Below are positions 61,943-64,000 of a DNA stretch of 64,000 bases, piece after piece. The notes under the pieces are model-generated. The model had not been told where the DNA came from. It did no database searches and saw only the letters and a list, made by a program, of their open reading frames with translations. Source of the stretch: Planctomycetia bacterium (GTDB lineage: Bacteria; Planctomycetota; Planctomycetia; Pirellulales; Thermoguttaceae); the NCBI GenBank assembly GCA_030539295.1, contig JAUNSJ010000013.1:36584-100583 (forward strand), in the 5' to 3' direction. Positions within the stretch are counted from its first letter, which is position 1. Every line of letters begins with the position of its first letter. The translations under genes and the position numbers were made by a program.

Positions 61943-62855
61943 CTCCTAAGTCAATAACGACTTGCTTGCGAGAAAAAACGACCGGGACCTACCCGACACG
62001 CCAAGGGAATCCCCCTCTCTATTAGATGATAATTACAAAACGCATTTTTATCAAGGGTTAAATTGCCCCATTTGTCAAAATTCCCTAAAATTTTTCCTCT
62101 TTTTGACCAAACTTAACGATTTTAGGGGCTTGGAACGCCTGTTCGGAAGAAAATTACATAAAAAGAGAGGTCCCTTGCAAAAAAAAGTGAGAGACAGGGC
62201 GAAATCGACCAAAAGTCAATTACGACAGGAAAAAGGGCAAGGTATTCCCTGACGCGTATTCACACCCCGTCTCTCACGGACCAGCTGTTATTTATCTACA
62301 GCAAATGCCATGCCAGTCAAAAAAATTCCCACGCCACGCTCCCCATTTCGTCCCTCACGCGAGACACCGCCCTCATCTAACTATATAATGGACACAATTT
62401 GCAACCGAAAGACAAACTTTTCTCCACCCGGGACAACAAAACACGCCCTACCGAGAAGCCGCGGGTTTTGCCTGACACAACACTCAGTTGTCCAATTTTG
62501 CTTTTCGTTGTGCTAAAATAACACAATCTCCACGGGCAAGTTGGCTGCCGCGAGGAACAAGAGAAATCGCGGCGGCTCCTTGCAAGCGGGACAGAAGGGG
62601 GCAAATTCGTGATTTTCTAATAAAAAAGCGGGAAAAGTAAGAAAATTTCGCTCAGGTGCCGTTTTGCAAAACGACTCTATCTGTTATAATGGCGCAGTTG
62701 GTTTAAAGTATGCCGTCTGCGTTTGGTCTGTAAGAGGAGTCCGAAGTCCGCTTGCCTGCCCAGACCAGGAGTGTGCAAACGACGGGCCGAAGCCCCCAAA
62801 AACCATTGTGTGACTTGAAAATCCATGTTTTGACGAGTAAGGATAGATACAGGAA
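61943..62855. other. Gene-free stretch between DUF1598 and PPIase genes
   Basis: About 900 bp. No supported gene. A long inverted repeat GTGAGAGAC/GTCTCTCAC (62187-62195 with 62269-62277) and a TATAAT (62685-62690) preceded by a poor -35 are the only signals seen. Confidence 0.5.
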
Positions 62856-64000
62856 ATGGCAAAACATAATCCGTTCAGCATGTTTCGTCGTAATCAGAAG
62901 GCCTGGTTGGCCGGACTGACTTTGTTCACCATGTTTTCATTTATTGCCTTGGGGAATATGTTCCAGTGCGTACAGCAGGGACAGCCGACCGGACAGATGG
63001 GGCCCAATACCCTGGCAACAACGAAGAAATATGGCGATCTTGACTATGTTTCGTTTTCCAATTATCGCGAGGGCCTTCGCCGCCTGAACACTTTTCTTCA
63101 GGCTTCGACCCAACTCCTGGTGGAAGCGAAGGAAATTCTTCCTTACGGCGATATGCTCTTGGTCATTGAAAAAGACCCGGCCGACGAAGCGAAACAGTTC
63201 CCCATCGTCTTGGACAATCTTATGGGTTTGATTCAAGAGTTGAACTATGTCCTGTCCAATGGTGAACTTACAGCCGACCGCTGGCTCCTGGAGAAGACGG
63301 CACAGGATCGAGGTTACGTAGCCGACACGAACAGCGTCCGCACGTATCTGTCCCTATTGTTTCAGAACCGTCTAACCCAAGACGACTTGGGTCAGGCACT
63401 GCGTCAATCGGGCCTCAATAGCGAGAATCTCGTTGAACTGATGCAGAATCAGATTGTTGTTGAGCGTCTGTTCCGCTCGGTTGCCGGCGGGCGACGTTGG
63501 TCGGCCATGAGTGAACCGGCTCTCCCGTACGGTCCTGGAAGTATCGTTACGGCGCCCGGCATTCAGCTGGAAGCCTTCCAGAAAATGTATCAAAAAGTTA
63601 AAGCAGACGTCGTCGCATTTCCGGCCGCAGAATTTGTGGCCCAGGTACAAGACCCGAGTGACGAAGTACTTAAGAAGTATTACGAGAAGTACAAATTTGT
63701 CCCCAACGACCCTTCGGTCAAGGAATCCGGGTTCTCCATGCCCACGAAATTGGCGTTTCAGGTAATTCGCGGTCGCCTCACGCAGGACCGGATCGATGCG
63801 ATAACCGATGCCCAGATTCAGGAATACTACGAGCAGCATAAAGAAGACTTTAAGAAGGAATTGCCTGCACTCCCGCAAGCGGAGCCGGCACCGACTACAA
63901 CACTGGAACTCCCTGCCGACAGCTCCTCCTCGCTCGCTCCCATTCCCGACGAAATCCTGAACATCGCCGAAGAAGCTGCCCCGGCTGAAGAAGCTGCCCC
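62856..64000 (+). CDS. SurA/PpiD-like exported chaperone or peptidyl-prolyl isomerase, 3' end outside window
   Basis: The plus frame is open from the ATG at 62856 to the window edge (381 codons). The N terminus MAKHNPFSMFRRNQKAWLAGLTLFTMFSF is a basic segment with one anchor helix, as in PpiD. The body is helical with the SurA_N-like pattern LLEKTAQDRGYVADTNSVRTYL, and QEYYEQHKEDFKKELP resembles the 'i..yY..n...f' helix that precedes parvulin domains. An Ala/Pro/Glu-rich linker (EEAAPAEEAAP) follows at the edge. The parvulin domain itself, if present, lies beyond the window. Probably assists folding of exported proteins. Confidence 0.7.
   Translation, partial: MAKHNPFSMFRRNQKAWLAGLTLFTMFSFIALGNMFQCVQQGQPTGQMGPNTLATTKKYGDLDYVSFSNYREGLRRLNTFLQASTQLLVEAKEILPYGDMLLVIEKDPADEAKQFPIVLDNLMGLIQELNYVLSNGELTADRWLLEKTAQDRGYVADTNSVRTYLSLLFQNRLTQDDLGQALRQSGLNSENLVELMQNQIVVERLFRSVAGGRRWSAMSEPALPYGPGSIVTAPGIQLEAFQKMYQKVKADVVAFPAAEFVAQVQDPSDEVLKKYYEKYKFVPNDPSVKESGFSMPTKLAFQVIRGRLTQDRIDAITDAQIQEYYEQHKEDFKKELPALPQAEPAPTTTLELPADSSSSLAPIPDEILNIAEEAAPAEEAA

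Noticed and set aside
1..64000. CRISPR arrays, tRNA or rRNA genes, intact insertion sequences
   Set aside because: No regularly spaced repeats, no tRNA-like T-arm plus anticodon patterns and no transposase-like proteins were seen in either strand.

Overview
The window looks like a chromosomal segment of a planctomycete, probably of the Pirellulales/Thermoguttaceae type. Evidence is two DUF1559 prepilin-like proteins, a DUF1598 protein, a glycosidase-like beta-propeller beginning with the planctomycete 'LELFIDDYLI'-type motif, very large secreted or membrane proteins, an SH3/proline-rich envelope protein and a giant TPR protein. Housekeeping genes are moderately GC-rich. Several accessory stretches are clearly AT-richer. 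No tRNA, rRNA or CRISPR array was seen.

Layout. 1-2524 (-): 3'-truncated GspD-like secretin with an expanded ladder of N domains. 2833-6423 (+): UDP-glucuronate decarboxylase, pterin-binding methyltransferase-like protein, ParA ATPase, QueF and Dtd. 6565-7656 (-): SerC. 8351-9535: DUF1559 protein behind a long structured leader. 9813-12257: PheT without PheS. 12327-12711: consensus promoter, about 350 nt of hairpin-rich non-coding sequence and an intrinsic terminator, a candidate structured RNA. 13265-17925: AT-rich cassette of seven genes (two proteins sharing a roughly 85-aa domain, two related single-pass membrane proteins, an AAA+ ATPase, a GYF_2+TM2 protein and a TerB-like protein). I do not recognise it as a described system.

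17962-24000: ComF-like phosphoribosyltransferase, DUF6485 mini-protein, DUF11-type lipoprotein, SH3 protein. 24493-29103: 1536-aa TPR protein. 29124-34255: a block between two copies of an approximately 250-280 bp dispersed repeat. It holds a GntR/FCD regulator with a textbook promoter and operator, a DUF1559 gene put out of frame by a 12-G run, a lipoprotein and a beta-propeller glycosidase-like protein. 34360-36497: candidate RiPP locus: a PqqD-like/radical SAM/SPASM enzyme followed by a previously unlisted 32-aa Cys/Gly-rich peptide. 36568-37245: unknown AT-rich gene. 37328-43119: HisD, a zinc-ribbon/secretin-N-like membrane protein, a HAD phosphatase and PepT.

43069-55092 (-): two giant exported membrane proteins (about 2812 and 1175 aa) in one operon; the first overlaps pepT tail-to-tail by 51 nt. 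55449-59460: decaying accessory/defence island with a GmrSD-type (DUF262) nuclease, a gene remnant, a truncated RhuM gene and two small membrane proteins. 59537-61933 (-): YdjM-type membrane hydrolase and a DUF1598 protein. 62856-64000 (+): start of an exported SurA/PpiD-like chaperone-isomerase running off the window.

The most promising undescribed items are the AAA+/TM2/TerB cassette, the radical SAM plus short peptide pair, the 350-nt RNA candidate, and the 12-G tract that could act as a phase switch. All functional statements rest on reading motifs by eye; no database search was run.
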